From: a bacterium
Lineage (GTDB): Bacteria; Zhuqueibacterota; QNDG01; JAFGCO01
Direction of reading: 5' to 3'
NCBI GenBank assembly: GCA_016932575.1
Contig: JAFGCO010000050.1
Span: 1-44,913 of the forward strand
Length of the DNA stretch: 44,913 bases
Part shown: in pieces, positions 8,416 through 16,488 of the stretch
Position numbering within the stretch: position 1 is the stretch's first letter
Layout: each line of letters starts with the position of its first letter
Made by a program: the position numbers and the translations under genes
The notes under the pieces: model-generated
What the model was told of the DNA's origin: nothing
Seen by the model: the letters and a program-made list of their open reading frames with translations, nothing else
Databases searched by the model: none

Positions 8416-8979
8416 ATGAAAAAAATGGCGTCATTCTTGATTGTTTTGATTTTTACCTTATCTTGTGCGAGCAGCACCAGGCATATTAAGTCTGAGGTTT
8501 GGAAAAATCCTGATATAGGTCGTATTCAGAATATAAAATACATTATTCTTCCTTTTGAAGATCATAATACTGCTGAAGGCAAATTTAATTATCCGCAGGC
8601 AAAAAATGTCATTTACGATGCTTTTGAGACAGCCATGCTCTCGGGTGGATATGAAATTGTGGAGTATACTCAATTGGAAAAAGAAATTGTAAAGAAGGGA
8701 GGCGATGTTGAAAATAAAAACAGTTTAGTTCTGGATTATGCCCTGAAACTTGGGGCAACTGCCGTAATTCATGGTTACTTAACGGATTATTACCAGGGCA
8801 GTTTCTTTGGGGGATATACGACCGTCGGATTTTCTGTTAAGGCATTGGGTATTGAAAACGGACAAATATTATGGAAAGCGGAGCGCAGCAAGAAAATGCA
8901 GTGGGATTATGATTATGATCCCGCTTTTTTGGCGAAAGAACTGGCCAAAGAAATGATACAGGAATTGTCAATCAATTAA
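8416..8979 (+). CDS. CsgG/DUF799-like lipoprotein
   Basis: 187 residues. A lipoprotein signal peptide ends at LSC (residues 1-17). The body (IKYIILPFEDHN, YDAFETAMLSGGYEIVEYTQLEKE, YALKLGATAVIHGYLTDY, GFSVKALGIENGQILWKAE) follows the Rossmann-like fold of CsgG, GNA1162/DUF799 and related lipoproteins: an aggregated-length loop, a helix ending in a xxYEIV strand, then the KLGATAVIHG turn. CsgG forms the curli export pore; shorter relatives like this lack the pore insertion, so a pore is not implied. AAGGA precedes the ATG. First gene of a four-gene run ending at 10598. Confidence 0.65.
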   Translation: MKKMASFLIVLIFTLSCASSTRHIKSEVWKNPDIGRIQNIKYIILPFEDHNTAEGKFNYPQAKNVIYDAFETAMLSGGYEIVEYTQLEKEIVKKGGDVENKNSLVLDYALKLGATAVIHGYLTDYYQGSFFGGYTTVGFSVKALGIENGQILWKAERSKKMQWDYDYDPAFLAKELAKEMIQELSIN

Positions 8980-8997
8980 ATTGTGGAGGAAGCAGTG

Positions 8998-9624
8998 ATG
9001 ATAATAAATAAGAAAAAAACGGTTCTACTTTACCTTCTTATTTGTACGGGCGTTATTTTAAATTGTGCAGTGGGCACGTCTACATTAAAAGTAGATTATA
9101 TGGGCGATTTACCTGAAAATGAAAGTATAAAAGAATTACCAGCGACAGTATTTATCGTGAACCTGTTAGAAGATGATCGTGATTATATTGATCGTGTGGC
9201 CAACAAAAAGAATACTTATGGTATGACGATGGGTAAAGCTGTCACTGAGACCGATGTAAGAACGATTATTCAGAATGCAATTATTAAAGAGTTCGAAAGG
9301 TATAATCACAAGTGTTATGCGTCCGGTAATCCGCAGGATGCAGAAATTATTATTGATGGGACATTGAAGGAATTTTGGGTGGGTCCGAAAGCAAATTTCT
9401 TTACTGTAGAAACAACAGCAACTATCAGTGCAAATGTTATTCTGAAAAATGCGAAAAATTCGGAAATCCTGTTTTCACGCAATTTTACCGGTCAGCATTC
9501 GTCTGAAAAAGCAATGGCCTGGACAGGGACATGGGAAGATCATCTAAACAAGGCGCTGATGGATTTCATACAGAAAATGACAACGCATGCTGATTTAATC
9601 AATGCCTGCAAGATTAACGAGTGA
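8998..9624 (+). CDS. YajG-like lipoprotein
   Basis: About 208 residues. The leader TVLLYLLICTGVILNC ends in a lipobox Cys. The body has PATVFIVNLLEDDRD, TDVRTIIQNAIIKEFERYNH, AEIIIDGTLKEFWVG and TTATISANVILKN, the pattern of YajG-type uncharacterised lipoproteins (beta-alpha-beta with a terminal strand pair). ATG 8998 follows GGAGGA with 7 nt spacing; a GTG at 8983 is part of the ribosome site itself. The preceding gene ends only 18 bp upstream and the next gene starts within its stop codon, so the three are translationally coupled. Likely periplasm-facing outer-membrane anchored. Confidence 0.65.
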   Translation: MIINKKKTVLLYLLICTGVILNCAVGTSTLKVDYMGDLPENESIKELPATVFIVNLLEDDRDYIDRVANKKNTYGMTMGKAVTETDVRTIIQNAIIKEFERYNHKCYASGNPQDAEIIIDGTLKEFWVGPKANFFTVETTATISANVILKNAKNSEILFSRNFTGQHSSEKAMAWTGTWEDHLNKALMDFIQKMTTHADLINACKINE

Positions 9625-9950
9625 AAATTGTGAATAATAAAAATAAAATAATCATTTTTACAATAGGCTGTATGAATTTATTGTATGTTATTATCGGAAC
9701 ATACTTCATGGGGATATATTTTTTCAATCGAGGTGTTATCCTGGCAAAAATAATTACTATGTGGTTTTCATTGGGCAGCATTGCAAGAGAATACTGGTTT
9801 ATAACCTTGTTTGTGCTGGCTTCATTGTATTTTCTTTTTCTGTCTTTAAGAAAAAAAATAGCGAATCCAAAATGGATTCTCATATTCTTATCAATATGGT
9901 CAATCATCATGTATTTGCCTTTATGCATTGTTCTTTTTATTATCATCTAA
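9621..9950 (+). CDS. small integral membrane protein
   Basis: 109 residues with three predicted membrane helices (about 10-35, 55-75 and 85-109) and basic loops (SLRKKIANPK). No family is recognised. The GTG start overlaps the previous stop (GTGA, 4-bp overlap), typical of coupled translation; a second GTG nine bases on is possible. The operon position between a lipoprotein and the EEVQA-repeat protein suggests an inner-membrane partner of an envelope assembly, but this rests on position only. Confidence 0.55.
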   Translation: MKIVNNKNKIIIFTIGCMNLLYVIIGTYFMGIYFFNRGVILAKIITMWFSLGSIAREYWFITLFVLASLYFLFLSLRKKIANPKWILIFLSIWSIIMYLPLCIVLFIII

Positions 9951-9971
9951 AATTAATAACGGAGGATAGCT

Positions 9972-10598
9972 ATGAAAATGAAACCGATGATACTTTTATG
10001 CATCTTAATAATCATGTCAAATGTTGCTCTTGCACAAATGAATGAGGAAGATCCTCAAGAAGAAGTACAGGCAGAGGAAGTACAGGCAGAGGAAGTTCAG
10101 GCAGAGGAAGTTCAGGCAGAGGAAGTACAGGCAGAAGAAGTTCAGGCAGAAGAAGTTCAGGCAGAAGAGGTTCAGACAGAAGAAGTTCAGGCAGAAGACA
10201 CAGAGAAGGGCTTAATTACATTGACCGAGGATGGGAAAGGATTCTTGAAGGACGGGGAGAAATTTTTGTTTGGTGAAAACTTTCAGACTTTGGAAAAAGC
10301 AGTGAGAAATTGTCCGCGGGCAAGAAGAGAAATAATAGCAGCGCGCGGTAAAAGCCGGGGTGCCGGCATTTTAGCTGCAATTGCCGGAGGCATGAGCGGA
10401 ACTGGAATCGGGATCTATCTTGGGGGAGATGAGTATGGCAGTAAATCTGAAAGAAGCAAAGTGTGCTGGACCTTTCAAGGACTTTGCTGCGGCTTTGCAG
10501 CTTTGGCCGTGATACCCACAACTATGCAGAAAAATCATATTGAAAATGCCGTGAAGTATTATAACGAAGATCTTAAAGCTGGCAAGTTAATTCAATAA
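9972..10598 (+). CDS. exported EEVQA-repeat protein with membrane segments
   Basis: 208 residues: signal peptide (1-21, ending VALAQ), nine tandem EEVQ[A/T] pentapeptides (about 30-74), a short domain (LITLTEDGKGFLKDGEKFLFGENFQTLEKAV), then two hydrophobic segments rich in Gly/Ala (AGILAAIAGGMSGTGIGIYLGG and GLCCGFAALAVIP). The repeats are highly acidic and should be extended or helical, perhaps a spacer or a cation-binding tether. GGAGG lies 6 nt upstream of the ATG. The strong hairpin at 10624-10666 ends the operon. No family recognised. Repeat number probably differs between strains because the DNA is a near-perfect 15-bp tandem array. Confidence 0.65.
   Translation: MKMKPMILLCILIIMSNVALAQMNEEDPQEEVQAEEVQAEEVQAEEVQAEEVQAEEVQAEEVQAEEVQTEEVQAEDTEKGLITLTEDGKGFLKDGEKFLFGENFQTLEKAVRNCPRARREIIAARGKSRGAGILAAIAGGMSGTGIGIYLGGDEYGSKSERSKVCWTFQGLCCGFAALAVIPTTMQKNHIENAVKYYNEDLKAGKLIQ
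10059..10193 (+). repeat. 15-bp coding minisatellite, nine copies
   Basis: Nine in-frame copies of a 15-bp unit (GAAGAAGTTCAGGCA with A/G and A/T variation) encode EEVQA; the eighth copy reads EEVQT. A unit length divisible by three lets copy number change without a frameshift. Confidence 0.9.
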
Positions 10599-10623
10599 TT
10601 TTTATCTGACTCACCATCTATTG

Positions 10624-10666
10624 AAAGGGAAGTGCAATAATGTTCATTCATCCGGCACTTCCCTTT
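10624..10666 (+). terminator. hairpin terminator of the lipoprotein operon
   Basis: AAAGGGAAGTGC (10624-10635) pairs perfectly with GCACTTCCCTTT (10655-10666) around a 19-nt loop, 26 bp after the stop codon at 10598. The T-tract behind it is short, so termination may be imperfect. Confidence 0.65.
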
Positions 10667-10715
10667 GTATTCATATTATTCAAATTTCATCTGTCTTGAA
10701 TAAAGGTTTATATTC

Positions 10716-12107
10716 ATGACCACAATAATGAAGCGATACCTGATTTTAATTTTCATATGTTGTCTGTTCATCCCCTCCGCGCTCTTCTGTGAAAACATTT
10801 ACTGGCCGTATGAATCAAAATTTGATAATGCATACATTATTAAACATATCATCCGTGACGCTGCCTATAATAACAGCAAAGGATATCCCTATTCAACGAA
10901 TATCTTATTAAATCCAATCGCATTATATCATCGTTCTTTATCAAATTCCAGCTGTCAGTATTATCCAAGTTGCTCACGCTACACATATTTGTCCATAGAT
11001 AAATATGGATCAATAAAGGGTTTGATATTGGGAGCTGAAAGATTTACAAGATGTTTTTATTTGGCCGATGCTTCAAAATATTTTCGTGTCGGACCCTTTT
11101 ATTATGATCCGCCAGCGGATTACTTTGGTTGTCATCCGGACAAATTTTCTCATAATACTTATGAAATATTTTTGCATGATAATCTTCAAAAATATTTGGC
11201 ATACGCCTCAAATACAGTCTCTTTAGATGAGACGATTTATAGCCGCATTGAAACAGAATTCGATTCATTGTTATTTCTTTTTTCATTCAAGGGCGTTGAT
11301 GATGACCCCCTGGATTTTGCCTGTTTTTTATATCAGAGTCATAAATACTATCAGGCATCAACCGAATTATATCGTTTTTTATATCGTCATCAGAACAACG
11401 AAAACAGTGATGAAGTACTCCTTCTTTTGGCCCTTTGCAATTTTCAATCCGGACGATATGCTGATGCCGCAAATTTATTTGCCAATTCAAACCAATATGC
11501 TATTCAGGACAGGATGATTATTTTTTCAAAGTATATGCAGGGGTTAGCACTATATTATGATTGCCGATATCCTGAATCAAAAACCCTATTGTCACAATTG
11601 CTGTCACTTCAAAATTCATATTTTAGAAAACAAATCTTAACGATGTATAGTCTCTCATGTATAAAGATGAATGACAGAGCGTCGGCTTTAAGCATGCTTG
11701 AGAGATTTCCTGAAGATGAACATGCATTGACACTCAAAGCCAGTTTTACTAAAAAAAAGGCAAAGTCGCCTTTATTTGCTTCAGTGCTCTCTTCTATCGT
11801 CCCGGGTTCCGGACAATTTTATTCCAATCATTATCGTGAAGGATTATTTGCATTACTTGTCAATGGTCTTTTTGGCTACACATTCTTTGATTCGTGTAAA
11901 AACGGAACGTCATCAGATAAAATTTTCCACGGATTTTTATTTTTACAATTTTATTCATCCAATATACTGGCGGGGAAAAGAGCAGCAATTGTATCCAACG
12001 AAATCAGTAATGAAAACATTATTTCAAATATGATATCAAAAACCGCTATAAATACCGACTATTCATTAATCAAGAAAAATAATGGTTATTACATCAAGGT
12101 CTATTGA
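10716..12107 (+). CDS. exported YidD-domain fusion with helical repeat region
   Basis: 463 residues. A signal peptide or N-terminal membrane helix (6-25) comes first. Residues 62-140 form a YidD-like domain: NPIALYHRS, the signature CQYYPSCSRYTYLSIDKYGSIKGLILGAERFTRC, and a final YYDPPADY. YidD is normally a stand-alone protein of 70-100 residues on the cytoplasmic side that helps YidC insert membrane proteins. Here it is followed by about 200 residues of helix pairs that look TPR/SEL1-like (YQASTELYRFLYRHQ, DEVLLLLALCNFQSGRYADAANLF), and then a tail with SIVPGSGQFYSNHYREGLFALLVNGLFGY, a membrane segment like those of DUF5683-type proteins. The leader suggests periplasmic location, opposite to classical YidD. 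No clear ribosome site; ATG 10728 is an alternative start. It follows the lipoprotein operon terminator, so it has its own promoter. Confidence 0.7.
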   Translation: MTTIMKRYLILIFICCLFIPSALFCENIYWPYESKFDNAYIIKHIIRDAAYNNSKGYPYSTNILLNPIALYHRSLSNSSCQYYPSCSRYTYLSIDKYGSIKGLILGAERFTRCFYLADASKYFRVGPFYYDPPADYFGCHPDKFSHNTYEIFLHDNLQKYLAYASNTVSLDETIYSRIETEFDSLLFLFSFKGVDDDPLDFACFLYQSHKYYQASTELYRFLYRHQNNENSDEVLLLLALCNFQSGRYADAANLFANSNQYAIQDRMIIFSKYMQGLALYYDCRYPESKTLLSQLLSLQNSYFRKQILTMYSLSCIKMNDRASALSMLERFPEDEHALTLKASFTKKKAKSPLFASVLSSIVPGSGQFYSNHYREGLFALLVNGLFGYTFFDSCKNGTSSDKIFHGFLFLQFYSSNILAGKRAAIVSNEISNENIISNMISKTAINTDYSLIKKNNGYYIKVY

Positions 12108-12172
12108 ATCTATATTTTTATTGTGAGGCTTCAGAGGTTTGTTTTGGGGGGGTATTATTTTGGGAGCAAAAA

Positions 12173-12595
12173 ATGGAAAAACCCTGTCTGAACGATCAAA
12201 ACAAATACCCAAGTGATGAAGTTATCAGCCGCACTCTTGGAGAAGTGAAGAATACGTGGAACAGGTTTATTGATTTATTAAAAAATGACTATCCGTCATT
12301 CTACAGTGAGTGGCGCTATTATCGTGATGGAAAAAACTGGCTCTTTAAGGTGACAAAAAAGAAAAAGACAATCTGTTGGGTTTCTGTGTATCCACAAATG
12401 TTCAAGACGACTTTTTATTTCTCTGACAAAGCAGAAGAATTAATGATCAACAGTCAATTAAAAAAAGCATATATCGATCAATTTATTCACGGGAAGCGAT
12501 ATGGAAAAATAAGGGGCATTACGGTCTCGATTCAAGAGGCCGATGATTTGAATTCAACAAAAATCCTTATTGATATTAAGGAAAAATTAAAATAA
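12173..12595 (+). CDS. DUF3788 family protein
   Basis: About 140 residues, soluble and cytoplasmic. MEKPCLNDQNKYPSDEVI at the start, WRYYRDGKNWLFKVTKKKKTICWVSVYPQMFKTTFYFSDKAEEL in the middle and GRYGKIRGITVSI-like strands near the end match DUF3788, a family of unknown function with a YdhG/Iron-related or START-like compact fold often found as single genes. ATG 12173 has GGGAG 6 nt upstream and fits the family N-terminus; an upstream in-frame extension to 12104 overlaps the previous gene and has no conserved sequence. Confidence 0.65.
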   Translation: MEKPCLNDQNKYPSDEVISRTLGEVKNTWNRFIDLLKNDYPSFYSEWRYYRDGKNWLFKVTKKKKTICWVSVYPQMFKTTFYFSDKAEELMINSQLKKAYIDQFIHGKRYGKIRGITVSIQEADDLNSTKILIDIKEKLK

Positions 12596-12676
12596 ACTGT
12601 TGTACAGTCATACTGAAAATATGCATATGACCCATGTTTTACATTTGATGTTAAATCATTTTAAAAGTAAAAGTTC

Positions 12677-15670
12677 ATGCGTAAAAATTGTGTAAAAACC
12701 TCGGCCGCTGAAGATCCACTGTGGGTTCAGAAGGGCTATGATGCCCGATTCCAAAATTTTCAGGGATTAATGCGCCATCGCATTCGTGATATCCTGCTTG
12801 TTTCCAGCCTGTATGATTTTATTATTTTCGAAGAAGACGGCCGTATTTATGATTTGATACGCGATAAATATCAGGGACTGAATCTTACTCATCAACCCGA
12901 ACTGACCCAGGTCTCCTCTGGTGGCCAGGCCATTTCTATGGTGCGTGATATGCGTTTTGACATGGTGCTGGTGACTTTGCATATCGAGGATATGGCACCG
13001 GCGGATTTGGCAAAAGCCATTAAACAGAGCGGTATTGATATTCCTGTGGTCATGCTTGCCTTTGACAATAAAGAGCTGTCCGATATGCTCATTCATCACG
13101 AAACAGAGTATTTTGACGATATTTTTATCTGGCAGGGAGATTACCATCTTATTCTGGCGATTATAAAAACTGTGGAAGACCGTCTGAATGTGGCTGAAGA
13201 TACGGACAAGATCGGCGTGCAATCGATTATTATGATCGAAGACAACATCCTTTATTATTCATCGCTTCTGCCAATGATTTATGTAGAAGTCATGAACCAT
13301 TCTCAGCGTCTGATTGAGGAAGGGATCAATTTTTCGAATCGACGTCTCAGAATGCGAGCCCGTCCAAAAATATTGTCATGCAAAACATATGAACAGGCAT
13401 GGGATTATTTTCAAACCTATCAGGAAACCGTTCTGGGAGTGATTTCGGATATTGATTTTTATAAAGAAGGCAATCCCTGCCCTGATGCCGGTTTGCAGTT
13501 TGCAAGAGATGTAAAAGACGTTTATTCGGATATTGCCGTGCTTCTGCATTCGACCAACTCGGATTATCAGTCCGCTGCGGAAAAGCTGGGAGCTTATTTT
13601 GTTTTGAAAGATTCTCCCACATTGCTTCAGGAACTACGACGGTTTATGGTGGATCAATTAAGTTTCGGGGATTTTATTTTTCATTTACCGGATGGAACAG
13701 AGGTGGGACGTGCACATGATTTGTTATCCCTGGAACATCAGTTGGCCGAAGTTCCGGAAGAAAGCATTGTTTTTCATGCGGAAAGAAATCACTTTTCAAA
13801 CTGGCTCAAGGCGCGCACGGAATTCTGGCTTGCTCATGAAATTCGTGCACAGAGACTCTCTGATTTTCCCACGGTTGAAGACACAAGACAGAGCTTGATT
13901 CGGTCGCTGCGTGATTATCGAAAACTTCGCCAATTGGGAGTGATTACTGATTTTGATCCTGACGGATTCGATCCGAATACCAGCCTGTCAAGAATCGGAG
14001 GAGGATCGCTTGGAGGAAAGGCACGGGGATTGAATTTTGTCAATATGCTGATGATCAATGCCAATTTGCAGAACCGGTTTCCGCATATAAATATCCGGAT
14101 TCCACCGGCTGTGATCATAGGTACGGATGTGTTTGATCAATTTTTGGATAATAATGATCTAAGAGATTTTGCCCTGCATTCCGAGGATGATCAATCGATA
14201 TTGAATCGATTTATTGAAGCTGAGAAGTTTCCTGAGCAGATTATGCGAAAATTGGCTGCCTTTTTAGAAATTGTGAATGTACCGCTGGCTGTTCGCTCCA
14301 GTTCTTTGCTGGAAGATTCTCATGTGCATCCTTTTGCCGGAGTTTACAAAACCTATATGCTGCCCAATGTACATCCTGATCCATTTGTCCGGTTATTGGA
14401 ACTGATCAAGGCCATTAAGAAGATATACGCCTCAGCCTTTTACCAGTCCGCAAAAAATTATGTGAAGGTTACACCCTACCGGCTTGAGGAAGAAAAGATG
14501 GCTGTTGTCATTCAGAAGATGGCGGGGGATATACATGACAATCGGTTTTATCCGACGTTTTCCGGTGTGGCCAAGAGTTATAATTATTATCCGATCGCTC
14601 CGCAAAAATATGATGATGGAATTGTCAACATTGCGCTCGGTCTGGGAAAGACTGTGGTTGAGGGAGGATTATGCGTAAGATTTTGTCCCAGATATCCGGC
14701 AATGTTATCAGTCGGGACTTCTCCTGGAGAACTCATAAGAAGTTCACAGCAAACATTTTATGCATTGAACCTGAATGCTGAAGAACAGGAACAGACCAAT
14801 AAAGATGATGTATTCCTTGAAAGGTACAATCTGTCTGTTGCTGAGAAGGATCAAACATTGACATATGTTGCCTCCACATATTCTCCGCAAAATGACCGCA
14901 TTTATGATGGGTTGTCCAGAGCGGGGGAGCGTCTGGTTACATTTGCCCCTATTTTGAAGAATAAACATTTTCCATTGGCTGATATTATGAATTCATTATT
15001 GAAACTTGGAAGCTGGGGAATGGGAACACCCGTTGAGATTGAATTCGCAGTAAATTTATCCGGAAAAAACCAGGAATTGTATTCCCTTTATGTTTTGCAG
15101 ATGCGCCCCATTGTGTTAAATCGGGAACTGGAAGTTTTTGATATCGATGATTATCAAAAAAATGAGTTGATATGTCAGAGCCATCAGGTTCTGGGAAATG
15201 ATATTGTAGACAATATTTATGATATGGTTGTGGTTGATAATAACTGTTTCAACCGGTCCGAAAGTGTTAAAGTTGCCGAAGAAGTCAGTACTTTAAATGC
15301 CCGGTTGATCGAATCAGAGCGGCCCTATATTTTAATCGGTGTGGGTCGTTGGGGAAGCCTGGATCCATGGCTCGGAATTCCTGTCGCCTGGGAGCAAATT
15401 TCCGGAGCAAGAGTTATTGTAGAAGCAGGATTTAAGGATTTTTCTGTAGAGCCTTCGCAGGGGACGCATTTTTTTCAAAATCTCAACAGTTTTGAAATCG
15501 GTTATTTAACCATTCATAAAGAAAATGATCAGAATTTTATCAACTGGGAATGGCTGCTTTCGCAACCGGTTTGCTCAGAGATGGCTACCACACGACATCT
15601 CCGCTTCGATAAACCAATTGTAGTGAAAATGAGCGCGCATCAGAATAAAGGCATCATTTTGAAACCATAA
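12677..15670 (+). CDS. tandem receiver / PPDK-type ATP-grasp signalling protein
   Basis: 997 residues. Residues 38-165 look like a receiver domain but lack the acidic pair (LLVSSLYDF) and a normal phospho-Asp site. Residues 183-325 form a second receiver that keeps the expected set: E188/D189, D258 or D260 in ISDIDF, T293 in LLHSTN and K311 in YFVLKDS. Residues 440-830 are the ATP-binding domain of pyruvate phosphate dikinase/PEP synthase: GGGSLGGKARGLNFVN, PLAVRSSSLLEDS and AGVYKTYMLPN. The central phospho-His domain and the PEP/pyruvate barrel of the enzymes are absent. The C-terminus (ILIGVGRWGSLDPWLGIPVAWEQISGARVIVEA, SQGTHFFQNL) is a domain typical of this FCB-wide group of unassigned proteins. 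It probably uses ATP in a phosphotransfer step controlled by phosphorylation. The next genes are a CheY-like and an OmpR-like regulator, then the polysaccharide cluster. Confidence 0.75.
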   Translation: MRKNCVKTSAAEDPLWVQKGYDARFQNFQGLMRHRIRDILLVSSLYDFIIFEEDGRIYDLIRDKYQGLNLTHQPELTQVSSGGQAISMVRDMRFDMVLVTLHIEDMAPADLAKAIKQSGIDIPVVMLAFDNKELSDMLIHHETEYFDDIFIWQGDYHLILAIIKTVEDRLNVAEDTDKIGVQSIIMIEDNILYYSSLLPMIYVEVMNHSQRLIEEGINFSNRRLRMRARPKILSCKTYEQAWDYFQTYQETVLGVISDIDFYKEGNPCPDAGLQFARDVKDVYSDIAVLLHSTNSDYQSAAEKLGAYFVLKDSPTLLQELRRFMVDQLSFGDFIFHLPDGTEVGRAHDLLSLEHQLAEVPEESIVFHAERNHFSNWLKARTEFWLAHEIRAQRLSDFPTVEDTRQSLIRSLRDYRKLRQLGVITDFDPDGFDPNTSLSRIGGGSLGGKARGLNFVNMLMINANLQNRFPHINIRIPPAVIIGTDVFDQFLDNNDLRDFALHSEDDQSILNRFIEAEKFPEQIMRKLAAFLEIVNVPLAVRSSSLLEDSHVHPFAGVYKTYMLPNVHPDPFVRLLELIKAIKKIYASAFYQSAKNYVKVTPYRLEEEKMAVVIQKMAGDIHDNRFYPTFSGVAKSYNYYPIAPQKYDDGIVNIALGLGKTVVEGGLCVRFCPRYPAMLSVGTSPGELIRSSQQTFYALNLNAEEQEQTNKDDVFLERYNLSVAEKDQTLTYVASTYSPQNDRIYDGLSRAGERLVTFAPILKNKHFPLADIMNSLLKLGSWGMGTPVEIEFAVNLSGKNQELYSLYVLQMRPIVLNRELEVFDIDDYQKNELICQSHQVLGNDIVDNIYDMVVVDNNCFNRSESVKVAEEVSTLNARLIESERPYILIGVGRWGSLDPWLGIPVAWEQISGARVIVEAGFKDFSVEPSQGTHFFQNLNSFEIGYLTIHKENDQNFINWEWLLSQPVCSEMATTRHLRFDKPIVVKMSAHQNKGIILKP

Positions 15671-15775
15671 CAGGTTTTTATTGGACTGTGGCTTGCATGT
15701 TTTTCATGTTGATTTCTCTTGTAAAAGTTTTTATTTTCAATAAACATTTCATTTATTCAATCTGGGGTATGTACC

Positions 15776-16159
15776 ATGGCGGGGAAAGGGCATATCATTC
15801 TATTAATTGAGGACTCACAATCCACGCGATACATGTATCACAATATTTTTGCCAAGGCTGGCTTTTTTGTGATTGAAGCCGAGGATGGTGAAACAGGTCT
15901 GAAAATGATCAAACAGCATCACCCGGATTTGGTGGTACTTGATTTGATTCTTCCCGGTATTCACGGACTCGAAGTACTCCGACGTATACGATCCGATCAT
16001 ACAACGAAACAAATACCGGTATTGGTTTTAACCAATGTAAAGGACATGGAAAATCGACAGAAAACCCTGAGTTCGGGTGCCAACTATTACATGCACAAGG
16101 AAAGTGTGACAGATCAGCACATTTTAAAAGTCATCAATGATTTACTGGGAATTCAATAA
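15776..16159 (+). CDS. CheY-like single-domain response regulator
   Basis: 127 residues, a lone receiver domain. All key positions are present: E12/D13 in LIEDSQ, phospho-acceptor D56 in VVLDLILPGIHG, T86 in VLTNVKD and K108 in YMHKES. Without an output domain it should work by protein contact or as a phosphate relay. The neighbouring tandem-receiver/ATP-grasp protein ends 105 bp upstream, so it is a plausible partner. No histidine kinase is encoded in the window. Confidence 0.9.
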   Translation: MAGKGHIILLIEDSQSTRYMYHNIFAKAGFFVIEAEDGETGLKMIKQHHPDLVVLDLILPGIHGLEVLRRIRSDHTTKQIPVLVLTNVKDMENRQKTLSSGANYYMHKESVTDQHILKVINDLLGIQ

Positions 16160-16322
16160 TCATGCGGATTTTCAATTGAAGCTGAATAGTATCATCATGA
16201 TTCATACTAATGTTCTTAGAATAAAAATCTCCTGTCATTGATAGCAATCAGTCCCATTCCGTGTCTGTAATCGTCAGTATCATTATTTTATATTGATACC
16301 GGACATTGTTGCCGGGTATTTT

Positions 16323-16343
16323 AAGGAAATATTTTCCTTTCTT
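16323..16343 (+). terminator. short hairpin followed by T-rich run
   Basis: AAGGAAA-TAT-TTTCCTT (16323-16339) is a perfect 7-bp stem followed by TCTT. It lies 160 bp after the CheY-like gene and could terminate it. The stem is AT-rich and weak. Confidence 0.35.
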
Positions 16344-16344
16344 T

Positions 16345-16368
16345 AACAATTATTGTAATTGTTATAAA
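16345..16368 (+). promoter_or_regulatory. inverted repeat at putative promoter of the OmpR-type gene
   Basis: AACAATTA-TTG-TAATTGTT (16345-16363) is a perfect 8-bp inverted repeat that runs into TATAAA (16363-16368), a possible -10 box 120 bp upstream of ATG 16489. An operator for the regulator encoded just downstream would fit. The rest of 16160-16488 shows no gene. Confidence 0.35.
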
Positions 16369-16488
16369 TATGTATTCTACGTAACAAATTTAAAAAATAT
16401 GATTTACATATGGCAATCAGTACATGGCATGGATGTTGCCTGAAACCCGGTTGATAGTCACATTCAGATTAGTAAAGGAAACCATGCC

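Noticed and set aside
8416-8979. Curli export channel CsgG
   Set aside because: The protein is too short for the pore-forming CsgG and no csgA/B/E/F-like genes are adjacent; only a fold-level resemblance is supported.
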